64,000 nucleotides of DNA, taken from positions 99,739 to 163,738 of the forward strand of contig CANHCQ010000006.1 in assembly GCA_947459215.1 (NCBI GenBank), written 5' to 3'. The stretch's first letter is position 1; every line of letters begins with the position of its first letter. A program made the translations under genes and the position numbers. This stretch comes from Phycisphaerales bacterium (GTDB lineage Bacteria; Planctomycetota; Phycisphaerae; Phycisphaerales; UBA1924). Under the pieces are notes generated by a model. The model ran no database searches. It was given only the letters and a program-made list of their open reading frames with translations, and was not told where the DNA came from. This document shows positions 9,038 to 18,262 of this stretch, piece by piece.

Positions 9038-9136
9038 GAAGGGAACAAGGGGAGCAGGGGGGCAGGGAAGCAGGGGAGGAGGGGTCGGACGTCGCCTTTC
9101 CCTGCTCCGCTGCTCCCCTTCTCCCCTGCTCCCCTA
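9038..9136. repeat. Imperfect inverted repeat of AGGGGAGC-like units upstream of ychF
   Basis: The left arm (about 9038-9082) is G/A-rich, made of variants of AAGGGGAGCAGGG. The right arm (about 9096-9136) is its C/T-rich near complement. A transcript of the ychF leader could form a long imperfect stem. The units resemble the short-period repeats seen elsewhere in this window. They fill the gap between ychF and the tRNA-Arg gene. Confidence 0.5.
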
Positions 9137-9149
9137 GCCTTTTCCCGTC

Positions 9150-9224
9150 GCGCTCGTAGCTCAGCCCGGATAGAGCATCGGTCTTCGAAACCGAGGGTCC
9201 AAGGTTCAAATCCTTGCGAGCGCG
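9150..9224 (+). tRNA. tRNA-Arg (anticodon TCG)
   Basis: A cloverleaf folds by eye. The acceptor stem is 9150-9156 with 9217-9223, and the D-stem is GCTC/GAGC (9159-9162 with 9173-9176). The anticodon stem is TCGGT/ACCGA with loop CTTCGAA, giving anticodon TCG at 9185-9187. The T-stem is CAAGG/CCTTG with loop TTCAAAT. It reads CGA codons. CCA is not encoded. A second tRNA-Arg follows 73 bp downstream. Confidence 0.93.
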
Positions 9225-9297
9225 TTGCTGGAAGACGCATCAGGCATCGGGAAGACCCAGCGCCTCATTCACGGCGGCTCATACGATGGTGCCTTGT

Positions 9298-9371
9298 GCG
9301 CCCGTAGCTCAGCTGGATAGAGCAGCGGTCTTCTAAATCGCAGGTCGGCGGTTCGAATCTGCCCGGGCGCG
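9298..9371 (+). tRNA. tRNA-Arg (anticodon TCT)
   Basis: The acceptor stem GCGCCCG/CGGGCGC is 9298-9304 with 9364-9370. The D-stem is GCTC/GAGC. The anticodon stem is GCGGT/ATCGC (one G-T pair) with loop CTTCTAA, giving anticodon TCT at 9332-9334. The T-loop is TTCGAAT. It reads AGA codons, which are rare in this GC-rich DNA. CCA is not encoded. Confidence 0.93.
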
Positions 9372-9446
9372 TTTGTCGATCGACTCGTCACGACTCGCGG
9401 CTGTGATAGAGTCCTCCCGGCGAGTCTTCTCGCCGGAGGTGATTCG

Positions 9447-10622
9447 ATGACGGCGGACACGCGTTCGATCCTGCGTGGCACGGCTTGGATTCTGGCACTC
9501 GTCGCCCTCGCGGGCTGCGATCGAAAGGCCGGGCAGTCGGCCGGCCCGCCGCCCGCTCCAGAGGTCGCCGCGACGGTCGTTACCCCGGTCACAGCCCCCG
9601 GCGTCTACGAGTTCATCGCCCAGACCGCGGCGTCGCGCACCGTCGAGGTCCGTGCCCGCGTGCAGGGCTTCCTGCTCAAGCGGCACTTCGAGGAAGGCAG
9701 CAAGGTCAAGGACGGCGACCTGCTCTTTACCATCGACCCGCGGAGCTTTGAGGCGGACCTGCAGAAGGCCAGAGCGTCATTGGCCCAGGCCAAGGCCGCC
9801 CAGGCCCTGAGCGCGTCAAACCTCTCACGGGTGAAGCAGGGCGTGGAATCTGGCGGCCTCCCCAAGGCCGAGCTCGACAAGGCCGTCGCCCAGAACGACG
9901 AAGCCCTCGCGCAGATCAAGCTCGCCGAGGCCAACGTCACCAACGCCGAGCTCGAACTCTCGTACACCAAAGTCGTCAGCCCCGTCTCCGGCACCGTCGG
10001 CCGCGCCCAGAAGCAGGAAGGCTCGCTGGTCGACCCGGGCACCAACAGCCTGCTGGTCGAGTCGCAGCAGGTCGATCCGATCTACGTGAACTTCAACGTC
10101 AGCGAGCGTGACGTGCTGCAGTGGCGGGCCGATGTCGCCAGCGGCCGCATCAAGCTCGTCAGCGAGAAGAACCTCCCCACCGAGATGACCCTCTCCGACG
10201 GCACCGTCTATAAGCAGCAGGGCAACATCAACTTCATCGACGTCAAGGTCGATCCCATGACCGGCACCGCGATGATCCGGGCCACGTTCCCCAACCCCGA
10301 GCAGAACCTGCTCCCCGGTCAGTTCGTGAAACTGCGCCTCATGGGCGTGACGCGACCCAACGTACTGACCGTGCCGCAGGAATCAGTCGTCAGCACCCCC
10401 GGCGGCACATTCGTGTACGTCATCGACAAGGACAGCAAGGTCGAACGCCGCCCCGTCACCCTCGGCGACTGGCTCGGCAGCGACTGGATCGTCGAGCAGG
10501 GCATCAAGCCCGGCGACCGCGTGATGGTCGACAACCTGCAGAAGGTGCAGCCGGGCATGGCCGTCAAGCTCGCCGGCGGCCCGGCCCCCAAGCCCGACAC
10601 CCCCGCCGCTGAGAACAAGTAG
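9447..10622 (+). CDS. RND efflux periplasmic adaptor lipoprotein (AcrA/MexA family)
   Basis: A 391-aa membrane-fusion protein linking the inner-membrane RND pump to an outer-membrane channel. An N-terminal signal ends in the lipobox LAGC (Cys at about residue 24), so it should be lipid-anchored in the periplasm. The barrel-sandwich region begins near VEVRARVQGFL. An alpha-helical hairpin follows (residues about 100-165, Ala/Lys/Glu-rich), then the second lipoyl half (SPVSGTVGRA) and beta-barrel and membrane-proximal domains. GGAGGT lies 6 nt before the ATG. Pump gene 10705-13878 follows; no TolC-like channel gene is adjacent, so a channel from elsewhere must be used. No regulator gene is nearby. 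Confidence 0.93.
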   Translation: MTADTRSILRGTAWILALVALAGCDRKAGQSAGPPPAPEVAATVVTPVTAPGVYEFIAQTAASRTVEVRARVQGFLLKRHFEEGSKVKDGDLLFTIDPRSFEADLQKARASLAQAKAAQALSASNLSRVKQGVESGGLPKAELDKAVAQNDEALAQIKLAEANVTNAELELSYTKVVSPVSGTVGRAQKQEGSLVDPGTNSLLVESQQVDPIYVNFNVSERDVLQWRADVASGRIKLVSEKNLPTEMTLSDGTVYKQQGNINFIDVKVDPMTGTAMIRATFPNPEQNLLPGQFVKLRLMGVTRPNVLTVPQESVVSTPGGTFVYVIDKDSKVERRPVTLGDWLGSDWIVEQGIKPGDRVMVDNLQKVQPGMAVKLAGGPAPKPDTPAAENK

Positions 10623-10637
10623 CGACCTCGCCTTGGA

Positions 10638-10691
10638 CCACTGCCCCACTGCTCCACTGCCCCACTGCTTTACTGCTCCACTGCCCCACTT
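10638..10691. repeat. CCACTGCY octamer array before the RND pump gene
   Basis: Six full units of CCACTGCC/CCACTGCT, one starting TT, plus a partial unit, filling most of the space between the adaptor stop (10622) and pump start (10705). A CGGAG follows the array and can act as Shine-Dalgarno. Same octamer as at 7043, 46867 and 60490. Confidence 0.85.
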
Positions 10692-10704
10692 TCCCCGGAG
10701 CCCC

Positions 10705-13700
10705 ATGTTCGCCAAGTTCTTCATCGACCGTCCCGTCTTCGCGACCGTGCTGTCGCTGCTCATCACGCTGATGGGCCTGGTGGCGATCGTCAACCTGCCG
10801 ATCGCCCAGTTCCCGGAGATCGTGCCGCCGAGCGTGCAGATCTCCGCGTCCTACCCCGGTGCCAGCGCCGAGACCGTGGCCCAGTCCGTCGCCGCTCCCA
10901 TCGAGCAGCAGCTCTCAGGCGCCAAGAACCTGATCTACTACAGCAGCCAGTCCGGCAACGACGGCACGCTCAAGATCACCGCCACCTTCGACATCGGCAC
11001 CAACCAGGATCTCGCTGCCGTCGAGGTGCAAAACCGGTTGGCGATCGCGCAGCCACGCCTGCCGCAGGAAGTCATCCGCCAGGGCATCACCGTCACCAAG
11101 ACCTCGTCGAACATGATCGGCGTGGTCGCGCTCACCTCGCCCAACGGCGAGTACGACGACGTTTTCCTCTCCAACTACGCGACCATCAACCTGCTCGACG
11201 CGCTGAAGCGTGTGCCCGGCGTCGGCGATGTGCAGGTCTTCGGCGGCAAGGACTACGCCATGCGGGTCTGGGTGGATCCCGACCGCCTCGCCCAGAAGGC
11301 CTTCACCGTCACCGATCTTGCCGCGGCGATCCGGGACCAGAACGCCGTCTTCCCGGCCGGACGCATCGGCCAGCGGCCCGGCCCCGCCGATCAGCAGATC
11401 ACGATGCCCGTCCTCACCCGCGGGCGCCTCGAGAACCCGGAGGACTACGAGAACATCATCCTCCGCGCCAACCCCGACGGCTCGATGCTGCGGCTCAAGG
11501 ATCTCGCCCGCGTCGAGCTCGGCAGCCAGACCTACGACCTCTTCGGCCGCCTTGACGGCAAGCCCACCACGCTCGTTCTCGTCTACCTGCAGACCGGCGC
11601 CAACGCTCTCAACACCTACCGCAACGTCATCAAGACCATGGACGAGGCCAAGAAAGCCTTTCCCAGCGGCGTCGAATACAAGATCCCCTACGACACCGTC
11701 CAGTTCATCGAGGTCTCGATGCACGAGGTCGTCAAGACCCTGCTCGAAGCCGGCGTGCTCGTGCTCATCGTCGTCTTCGTCTTCCTCCAGAACTGGCGAG
11801 CCACCATCATCCCGCTCGTCGCCGTCCCCGTCTCCATCATCGGCACCTTCGCGGGCATGCTCGCGTTGGGCTTCACCATCAACTCCCTCACGCTCTTTGG
11901 CATGGTGCTCGCCATCGGCATCGTCGTCGACGACGCCATCGTCGTCGTCGAGAACGTCGAACGCATCATGCACGAGGACAAGCTCCCCGTCCGCGAGGCC
12001 ACCGTCAAGGCCATGGGCCAGATCACCGGGCCCGTCATCGCCATCGTCCTCGTCCTCTCCGCCGTCTTCCTCCCCGTCGCGTTCCTCGGCGGCCTCACCG
12101 GCGAGCTCTACCGCCAGTTTGCCGTCACCATCGCCGTCAGCGTCGCCATCTCCGGCGTCGTCGCCCTCACGCTCAGCCCCGCGATGTGCCGCCTGCTCCT
12201 CAAGCCCTCGCATGGCAAGAAGTTCTTCGCCTTCCGCTGGTTCGACAACGTCTTCAACGCCATCACCCACGCCTATTCGGCGACCGTGAAGCTCTCCATC
12301 AAGCTCGCGATCGTCACCATCCTCCTCTTCGGCGGCCTGCTCTTCATCACCGTCCGCCTCTTCGAGAAGGTCCCCGGCGGCTTCGTTCCCGACGAGGACC
12401 AGGGTTACATCATCGTCGCCTCCATCCTCCCCGACGGCGCCTCGGTCGAGCGCACCGACAAGCTTGTCGCCGACATCGAGAAGTTCCTGCTCGATCAGCC
12501 CGAGATCCAGCACACCGTCACCCTCGGCGGCTTCGACTTCCTCGCCGGCGGCATCAACAGCACCAACACGGCGCTCACCTTTGCCCGCATGAAGCCGTGG
12601 GACCAGCGCAAAGAGGCGAGCCAAAGCGCGCAGTCTCTCGTCGGACGCACTTGGGGCCGCTTCGCCCGCGATGGCCGCGGGCTGGTGCTGCCCTTTAACC
12701 CGCCCGCCATTCAGGGCCTCGGCCAACGCGCCGGCTTCGAGTTCCAGTTGCAGGCCCGCGGCGGCGGCGACATACGTTCCCTTGCCGAAGTGAACCAGAA
12801 GTTCCTCGCCGCCGCGTCGAAACGCCCCGAACTCGCCGGCCTCAACGCCACGCTGCGCGTCAACACGCCGCAGATGTTCGTCGACCTCAACCGCGACAAG
12901 GCCAAGATGCTGGGCCTGAGCCTCAACGAGGTCTTCAGCAACCTGCAGGCATACCTCGGCGCGCTCTACGTCAACGACTTCGACAAGTTCGGTCGCATCT
13001 GGCGCGTCCAAGTCCAGGCCGAGCCGCAGTTCCGTAAGTCCCCCGAAGCCATCACCCGAATCTACGCCCGCAACGCCCAGGGCCAGATGGTCCCGCTCTC
13101 GGGAGTCGTCTCGACGCGCCTGCAGTCGGGCCCCAACGCCGTCCCGCACTTCAACGGCTTCCCCGCCGTGCAGATCACCGGCGCACCGGCCCCCGGCTAC
13201 GCCACCGGCGACGCCATGAAGGCGATGATGGAAGTCGCCGCCGCCGAGCTGCCGCCGGGCTACGGCTATGAATGGTCCGGCGCGTCGTTCCAGGAGATCA
13301 AGGCCGGCAATCAGGCTCCGATGGTCGTCGGCTTCGGTCTGATCGTCGTCTTCCTGGTGCTCGCGGCCCAGTACGAGCGCTGGTCCACCCCCATCGTCGT
13401 GCTGCTCGCCGTACCCGTCGGCATCTTCGGCGCACTCGTCGCCGTGTGGTGGCGAAACTACCCCAACGACATCTACTTCCAGATCGGCCTGCTCACGCTC
13501 GTCGGCCTCGCCGCCAAGAACGCGATTCTTATCGTCGAGTTCTGCTCGACCGAACGCGCCAGCGGCAAGGGGCTCGTCGAGTCCGCCGTCAACGCAGCGA
13601 CCCTCCGCTTCCGCCCCATCGTCATGACCAGCCTCGCCTTCATCCTCGGCGTCGTGCCCCTGGTCATCGCCGACGGTGCCGGCGCTGCAGGCCGCCGCTC

Positions 13701-13878
13701 CATCGGCACCGGCGTCATCGGCGGCATGTTCGCCGCCACGTTCCTCGCCATCTTCTTTGTACCAGTGTTCTTCGTCCTCGTCCAAGGCCTCGTCGAGAAG
13801 GTCTTCGGCGAACGCCAGCAGCACGAAGGCGACACGCCCGCGGCTGCCGCAACCAACGTCCCGCCCGCCACGCACTGA
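10705..13878 (+). CDS. RND multidrug efflux transporter, HAE1 type (AcrB/MexB family)
   Basis: A 1057-aa inner-membrane proton/drug antiporter. The N-terminus MFAKFFIDRPVFATVLSLL is typical of HAE1 pumps. Two sets of six membrane segments flank large periplasmic loops. TM4 carries the paired Asp of the proton relay (GIVVDDAIVVVENVER). A second family stretch, GLAAKNAILIVEF, is in TM10. Length matches the family (about 1040-1060 aa). The start at 10705 follows CGGAG. It is translated after the adaptor gene, with an octamer array in between, and should export hydrophobic drugs or detergents with the adaptor. Confidence 0.95.
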   Translation: MFAKFFIDRPVFATVLSLLITLMGLVAIVNLPIAQFPEIVPPSVQISASYPGASAETVAQSVAAPIEQQLSGAKNLIYYSSQSGNDGTLKITATFDIGTNQDLAAVEVQNRLAIAQPRLPQEVIRQGITVTKTSSNMIGVVALTSPNGEYDDVFLSNYATINLLDALKRVPGVGDVQVFGGKDYAMRVWVDPDRLAQKAFTVTDLAAAIRDQNAVFPAGRIGQRPGPADQQITMPVLTRGRLENPEDYENIILRANPDGSMLRLKDLARVELGSQTYDLFGRLDGKPTTLVLVYLQTGANALNTYRNVIKTMDEAKKAFPSGVEYKIPYDTVQFIEVSMHEVVKTLLEAGVLVLIVVFVFLQNWRATIIPLVAVPVSIIGTFAGMLALGFTINSLTLFGMVLAIGIVVDDAIVVVENVERIMHEDKLPVREATVKAMGQITGPVIAIVLVLSAVFLPVAFLGGLTGELYRQFAVTIAVSVAISGVVALTLSPAMCRLLLKPSHGKKFFAFRWFDNVFNAITHAYSATVKLSIKLAIVTILLFGGLLFITVRLFEKVPGGFVPDEDQGYIIVASILPDGASVERTDKLVADIEKFLLDQPEIQHTVTLGGFDFLAGGINSTNTALTFARMKPWDQRKEASQSAQSLVGRTWGRFARDGRGLVLPFNPPAIQGLGQRAGFEFQLQARGGGDIRSLAEVNQKFLAAASKRPELAGLNATLRVNTPQMFVDLNRDKAKMLGLSLNEVFSNLQAYLGALYVNDFDKFGRIWRVQVQAEPQFRKSPEAITRIYARNAQGQMVPLSGVVSTRLQSGPNAVPHFNGFPAVQITGAPAPGYATGDAMKAMMEVAAAELPPGYGYEWSGASFQEIKAGNQAPMVVGFGLIVVFLVLAAQYERWSTPIVVLLAVPVGIFGALVAVWWRNYPNDIYFQIGLLTLVGLAAKNAILIVEFCSTERASGKGLVESAVNAATLRFRPIVMTSLAFILGVVPLVIADGAGAAGRRSIGTGVIGGMFAATFLAIFFVPVFFVLVQGLVEKVFGERQQHEGDTPAAAATNVPPATH

Positions 13879-14135
13879 ACCGTCACGCCTCCCAATCGCG
13901 CGCCGGGACGATCACTCGGCTGGTTCAACACCCTCCTTGCGCAATCTTCGCGCGACTGGCCCTGCGGGTCCCTTGCGGGCCTCCGATCACGCCGTGGGGT
14001 TGGCTGGTCGATAAACCCGTGTGGCGCTCCCGGTGACGGGGGCGATCCCTCTGGGCATGCGCTAAACTTGCCCTTCTTTTGATGGCCGGTGGCAGACCGC
14101 CGGCCCCGGTCTTTGTTCTCGCACAGGAACCCGAC

Positions 14136-15908
14136 ATGGCCCTTGTCCTTGGTCTCAACTCGATCCACCCCGACGCTGCCGCTGTGCTGATGGACGACAA
14201 GAAGGGCGTCCTGGCCGCGATCGCGGAGGAACGCATCAACCGCAAGAAGCACTGCGCCGGCTTCCCCAGCCTGGCCATCGCCGAGGTGCTGCGCCTCGCC
14301 GGCGCTTCGATGAGCGACATCACCGATGTCGCCATCGCCCGCGACTCCTCCGCCAACCGCGGCGCCAAGCTCGGCTTCATCGCCAAGCACCCCATCAGCG
14401 GCCTCAAGCTCGCCATGTGGTCGCAGAAGGTCCACGGCACGCTCGCCACGGTCGATCAGCTCATCGCCGAGGCCTGCGGCCGCCCGCACTCCGAGTTCAA
14501 GGCGCCCGTCCACCACGTCGAACACCACCTCGCCCACGCCGCCAGCTCCTTCTTCTGGAGCCCCTTCGAGCGCGCCACCGCCGTCACCACCGACGGCGCC
14601 GGCGACTTCTGCACCGGCCTCATCGCCCGCTGCGAGGGCAACAAGATCGAGGTGCTGCACAAGAACTTCTGGCCCCACTCCTTCGGCGTGTTCTACACCG
14701 CGGTCTGCAACTTCCTCGGCTTCAACAAGTACGGCGAGGAATACAAGGTCATGGGCCTCTCCGCCTACGGCAAGGACACCTACGCCGAGCAGATGAAGGA
14801 ACTCGTCGACTACGTCCCCGGCGTCGGCATCCGCCTCAACCTCAAGTACTACAACCACCACTACACCGTCCACACCCACGACCAGAGCGAAGAGGGCGAG
14901 ATCACCGTCAAGGCGATGTGGAACGACAACATGCGCCAGCTCTTCGGCGAGCCCCGCAAGCGCAAGGACCCGACCGAGCAGAAGCACAAGGACATGTCCC
15001 TCTCGATGCAGAAACGCTTCGAGGACATCTACATCAAGTACGTGCAGGACGCCATCCGCCAGAACAACGGCCTGCGTGACGTCGTCCTCGCCGGCGGCTG
15101 CGCCCTGAACGGCGTCGCCAACGGCCGCCTCGTGATGGAGAACCATCTCGACCGCGTCTACATCCACCCCGCCGCGGGTGACGACGGCACCGCGGCCGGC
15201 GCGGCGGCGTACGTCATGCACAGCATCCTCAACAAGCCCCGCACCGGCGAAGTCATCCACGGCTACTGGGGCAGCGGCTGGACCGACGACGAGTGCGAGA
15301 AGGCCGTGCGCGACAGCGGCATGCCCTTCAAGAAGCTCACCCGCGAGCAGCTCATCAACACCGCCGCCGACGCGCTCAGCCAGGGCAAGATCCTCGGCTG
15401 GTTCCAAGGCCGCGAGGAATGGGGCCCTCGTGCGCTCGGCAACCGCTCGATCATCTGCCACCCGGGTTGGCCGGACATGAAGGCGATCCTGAACGCCCGC
15501 GTCAAGAACCGCGAGCCGTTCCGTCCGTTCGCGCCTCTGTGCATGGAAGAGCACCTCAGCGAGCTGTACGAAGGCAGCCACGACGTGCCGTTCATGAATG
15601 TGGTGTACAAGGTCCGCCCCGAGTGGCGCGCCCGCCTGAGCGCGACGACGCACGAGGACTCGACCGGTCGCGTGCAGACCATGCGTCGCGCCCAGAACGA
15701 GCTCTTCTACGACCTGCTCACGGCGTTCAAGGCCCGGACCGGCGTGCCGGTGCTGCTGAACACCTCGTTCAACGAGAACGAGCCGATCGTCCACACCCCG
15801 GCGCACGCGGTGGGCTGCTTCCAGCGCACCCGCATGAACGCCCTCGCCGTCGGCCCGTTCTGGTACGAGAAGCCCGCCGAGGAAGCCGAGAAGGGCGCGG
15901 CGGTGTAA
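14136..15908 (+). CDS. Carbamoyltransferase, NodU/CmcH/TobZ family
   Basis: A 590-aa enzyme expected to transfer a carbamoyl group from carbamoyl phosphate, via carbamoyl-adenylate, to a hydroxyl on a sugar or natural product. The N-terminal half has an ASKHA/Kae1-like fold, with LGLNSIHPDAAAVL at the start and the metal-binding HHLAHA near residue 130. The C-terminal YrdC-related part has the family block GREEWGPRALGNRSI near 425 and LLNTSFNENEPIV near 545. The ATG at 14136 has AGGAA at suitable distance. It stands alone, with no sugar biosynthesis cluster next to it, so the acceptor is unknown. A strong terminator follows. Confidence 0.92.
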   Translation: MALVLGLNSIHPDAAAVLMDDKKGVLAAIAEERINRKKHCAGFPSLAIAEVLRLAGASMSDITDVAIARDSSANRGAKLGFIAKHPISGLKLAMWSQKVHGTLATVDQLIAEACGRPHSEFKAPVHHVEHHLAHAASSFFWSPFERATAVTTDGAGDFCTGLIARCEGNKIEVLHKNFWPHSFGVFYTAVCNFLGFNKYGEEYKVMGLSAYGKDTYAEQMKELVDYVPGVGIRLNLKYYNHHYTVHTHDQSEEGEITVKAMWNDNMRQLFGEPRKRKDPTEQKHKDMSLSMQKRFEDIYIKYVQDAIRQNNGLRDVVLAGGCALNGVANGRLVMENHLDRVYIHPAAGDDGTAAGAAAYVMHSILNKPRTGEVIHGYWGSGWTDDECEKAVRDSGMPFKKLTREQLINTAADALSQGKILGWFQGREEWGPRALGNRSIICHPGWPDMKAILNARVKNREPFRPFAPLCMEEHLSELYEGSHDVPFMNVVYKVRPEWRARLSATTHEDSTGRVQTMRRAQNELFYDLLTAFKARTGVPVLLNTSFNENEPIVHTPAHAVGCFQRTRMNALAVGPFWYEKPAEEAEKGAAV

Positions 15909-15981
15909 GGCCCCCACGGGGGGAGGGGGGCGGGGCCTTCCAGGCCCCGGCGCAAATCGCTTCCATACACACACGAACAAA

Positions 15982-16007
15982 GGACCGGCCCACGGGCCGG
16001 TCCTTTT
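15982..16007 (+). terminator. Rho-independent terminator after the carbamoyltransferase gene
   Basis: A 9-bp GC stem (GGACCGGCC / GGCCGGTCC, 15982-15990 with 15995-16003), loop CACG, followed by TTTT. Confidence 0.85.
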
Positions 16008-16053
16008 CATTCAGATTCACTCACAGCTTCTGACGCGAAGACGCGATCGGTCA

Positions 16054-16335
16054 CTACTCCGTCGGCACACTCGCAAACGTCGCCCGCTCGCGGGCCTCGC
16101 GCCGGGCGATCGCTCGATCGGTGGCATAGACCACCAACCCCAGCTTGTCCCCCGCGGCCATCGACATCCGCTGCCCCGGCATCAGCCCGTCGCCGGCTGA
16201 CATGCCGCCGCTCGGTTGCGACGATGCCGTCGACACGCTCGAGCTTGATGAACATCCGCCGAGCGTGGCGGAGACTGTCGCGGCTAGCACGGCCGTGCCC
16301 GTGACCATCCGCCACCGACGGTTGTTGAAACCCAT
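16054..16335 (-). CDS. Small putative lipoprotein
   Basis: A 93-aa protein. The signal sequence ends in a lipobox LGGC followed by a Ser-rich linker. The remainder is short and polar, without a recognised domain. The ATG at 16335 has GGAGG 6 nt upstream, which is better than the open frame extending further 5'. It is convergent with the carbamoyltransferase gene. Function unknown. Confidence 0.6.
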   Translation of the reverse strand: MGFNNRRWRMVTGTAVLAATVSATLGGCSSSSSVSTASSQPSGGMSAGDGLMPGQRMSMAAGDKLGLVVYATDRAIARREARERATFASVPTE

Positions 16336-16799
16336 CACCCACCTCCCGTCCCGGCGTACCGGGGACCCGGCGCGGCCGGACGAATGCCCGAGCCGACACC
16401 GACTCAACAGTCCTTTTCAAGGCTCCGACCCGCCAGCATCCCGCAGCAGACCCGCGCAAGAACCGCGCCGACGGCGACGGCGGCGACGGATGGGGCGGAT
16501 GTGCGGGCCGGGCACCCCGGTCGGTCGATCTTCTAGAAAGCACGCCGCGGGACGGTCTTCGGCGAAGGTCCCAGAATCACGACCGCCGGAATCACGCCCC
16601 GGGTCTGGCCGTGTATGCTGGGGCTGTCATCGGATCCCGCTCTGTGCACAGAGCGGACTGCGTTCTGGCCGTCGCTCCGCCCCGGGGTCGTGGGAGAAAG
16701 GGGTGCAGCGGCGGGCGTTGTCATTCGGTCCGGGGCCAGCGGCCTTGGACCGACCGTTCTGACCCCCATCCCGGAAGGCCGGGCAGGAGAATCCCCGAC
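16336..16799. other. Intergenic region upstream of the TssL/TssM operon
   Basis: About 460 bp between the divergent lipoprotein gene and the operon starting at 16800. It should hold the promoters of both. No clear -35/-10 pair, operator or hairpin was found by eye. A plus-strand frame is open from 16611, but its Arg/Gly/Pro-rich translation before 16800 does not look like protein. Confidence 0.5.
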
Positions 16800-17534
16800 T
16801 TGGCGGCACGCAGCGCGACAGCCTGGCACACACGACTGCTTCAAGCCGAGGAAGCCCTCGCCCGCGCCCGCGAGGCGATCGGCAAGGGCGAGTCGCCCGA
16901 CGAAGCGCTCGCCGACGCTCGGCGCCAGATCGATCGGGCCAAACTCGACATGCACGCCGCCGACCAGATCGGCGACACCTTCGGCCAGCTCGACCAGTTG
17001 GTGTGGAACGCGTGGAACAAGAAGATCGCGCCCGACTCGGCCTTGGCCCGCGAGGGCAACTTCGCCCAGTCGCTGGCCCGGGTGCTCTCCGAAGGCGACG
17101 ACCAGAGCCGCGCCAGGGCGCTCGACGAGGTCGAGCGTTCGCTGGCATCGTCGCGCCGCATCATGGCCGCACTGATCGCCGCGATCGCCCAGGCGTCGGA
17201 GCGGTTCGCCAGCCGCCACGTGATGCGCTATGGCGTGGACACGATCGAGCGGGTGGCCCAAGCCGAGAACGGCCGCACCAACGCGCGGGTCAGCAACCCC
17301 GACGCCGCGGCATGGCGGAAGTACAAAGAACTGATGGGTGAAACAGCCGGGGCGGCGGAGGCCAACATCGAGGCCGAGATCCTCCGCGCCGTCGCCGAGT
17401 TCACCGAATCGCTCGCAGGTACGTTCGCGAGCGCGGAGCGGGACAACCTGTCGCAGTCCCAGCTCCAGTCCAAAGTCCAAGGACAAGTTCCGGGCCAGGT
17501 TCAGGGCCCGCGTGACGCCGGAGGGTCGCAATGA
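16800..17534 (+). CDS. Helical protein, first gene of the TssL/TssM-like operon
   Basis: A 244-aa protein of unknown family, rich in Ala, Glu, Arg and Gln and predicted to be almost wholly alpha-helical (long runs such as LLQAEEALARAREAIGKGES). No signal peptide. The proposed start is a TTG at 16800 with AGGAGA 9 nt upstream; the frame is open further upstream but becomes Arg/Pro-rich. Its stop overlaps the ATG of the next gene by 4 bp (ATGA), so it is almost certainly co-translated with TssL- and TssM-like proteins. A cytoplasmic accessory role is only an inference. Confidence 0.6.
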   Translation: MAARSATAWHTRLLQAEEALARAREAIGKGESPDEALADARRQIDRAKLDMHAADQIGDTFGQLDQLVWNAWNKKIAPDSALAREGNFAQSLARVLSEGDDQSRARALDEVERSLASSRRIMAALIAAIAQASERFASRHVMRYGVDTIERVAQAENGRTNARVSNPDAAAWRKYKELMGETAGAAEANIEAEILRAVAEFTESLAGTFASAERDNLSQSQLQSKVQGQVPGQVQGPRDAGGSQ

Positions 17535-18262
17535 GTTTGCTCGAACTCGTCGAGCCGATCTTGCAGCAGATCTGCCGTCTCAATCGCCTCGCCCGCAAGG
17601 GAGCGGCGATCGACCTTTCAGTCGTCCGCTCCGAGCTGCGCGCCGCACTCAACGACGCACGCGCCAAGGCGTCGGCAGAACCCGACTTCATGCGCGGCTT
17701 CGAAACCGTCGAACCATCGCTCTTGGTCTTCATCGATTCCAGCGTGCGTGCCATGCGCGCCGGTTTCGCGGGCGTCTGGAAGCCGCTTGCCCCCGAACGC
17801 GGCGTCGAATCCTCGGTGCGAGTGATCGAAGAAGCCATCGAGAAGGCACTCGCGGACGACTCGCCCGGCTCGTCGGAGCGATTGGGTGTGTTCGCGCAGA
17901 TCCTGGGCCTGGGATGCCCGAACATCTACGCCGGCAGCCGCGAGGCCGGATCGAAGAAGCTGGGCGAAATCCTGCCGCGGCTCTCAGCCCTCGCCGAAGT
18001 CGATCAGACGCAGCGCATCTGCCCCGAGGCGTACAAGAACGTGGACGGCCGCATGCTGACGCTGCCCCCGGCGCGGAGCCTGACAACGGTCGCGATCGCA
18101 GCGATCGGGATGCTCGCGGTCGTCGTCGTCGCGTACTTCGCGCTCTTCACCCGGGCGTCGGGCGATCTGCGCGACACGCTGCAGAAGATCCAGAACTCGT
18201 CGGCCACTGAGAACAAAGGCGGCGACAGCAAAGCCACCGAGAACAGCGGAGGTGCGAAGTGA
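17531..18262 (+). CDS. tssL: TssL/DotU (IcmH)-like inner-membrane protein
   Basis: A 243-aa protein with an N-terminal helical cytoplasmic domain of about 180 residues. One transmembrane segment follows near the C-terminus (TTVAIAAIGMLAVVVVAYFAL, about residues 185-205) with a short polar tail. This is the topology of TssL/DotU, the partner of TssM/IcmF in type VI secretion and of IcmF in type IVB secretion. No peptidoglycan-binding OmpA domain is fused. The assignment rests on topology plus the immediately downstream IcmF-like gene, with GTGA overlap, rather than on a strong motif. Confidence 0.65.
   Translation: MSLLELVEPILQQICRLNRLARKGAAIDLSVVRSELRAALNDARAKASAEPDFMRGFETVEPSLLVFIDSSVRAMRAGFAGVWKPLAPERGVESSVRVIEEAIEKALADDSPGSSERLGVFAQILGLGCPNIYAGSREAGSKKLGEILPRLSALAEVDQTQRICPEAYKNVDGRMLTLPPARSLTTVAIAAIGMLAVVVVAYFALFTRASGDLRDTLQKIQNSSATENKGGDSKATENSGGAK

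Noticed and set aside
9022..9240. N-terminal extension of YchF
   Set aside because: The extra frame runs through repeat DNA and a tRNA gene, and YchF homologues start at the ATG at 9021.
10915..13875. 986-codon minus-strand open frame antisense to the RND pump gene
   Set aside because: Translation is Asp/Glu/Gly/Val-rich without motifs and mirrors high-GC third-position bias of acrB; the plus strand is a clear HAE1 pump.
15982..16003. GGACCGGCC palindrome considered as another REP copy
   Set aside because: It is followed by TTTT and sits right after a gene, so it is better explained as a terminator; it also lacks the TCC centre of the REP family.
13473..16010. 845-codon minus-strand open frame over acrB end and the carbamoyltransferase gene
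   Set aside because: Crosses a terminator and two real plus-strand genes; composition is that of a shadow frame.
16611..16799. Upstream extension of the first TssL/TssM operon gene
   Set aside because: Arg/Pro/Gly-rich translation without protein character; a TTG with AGGAGA at 16800 gives a better start.
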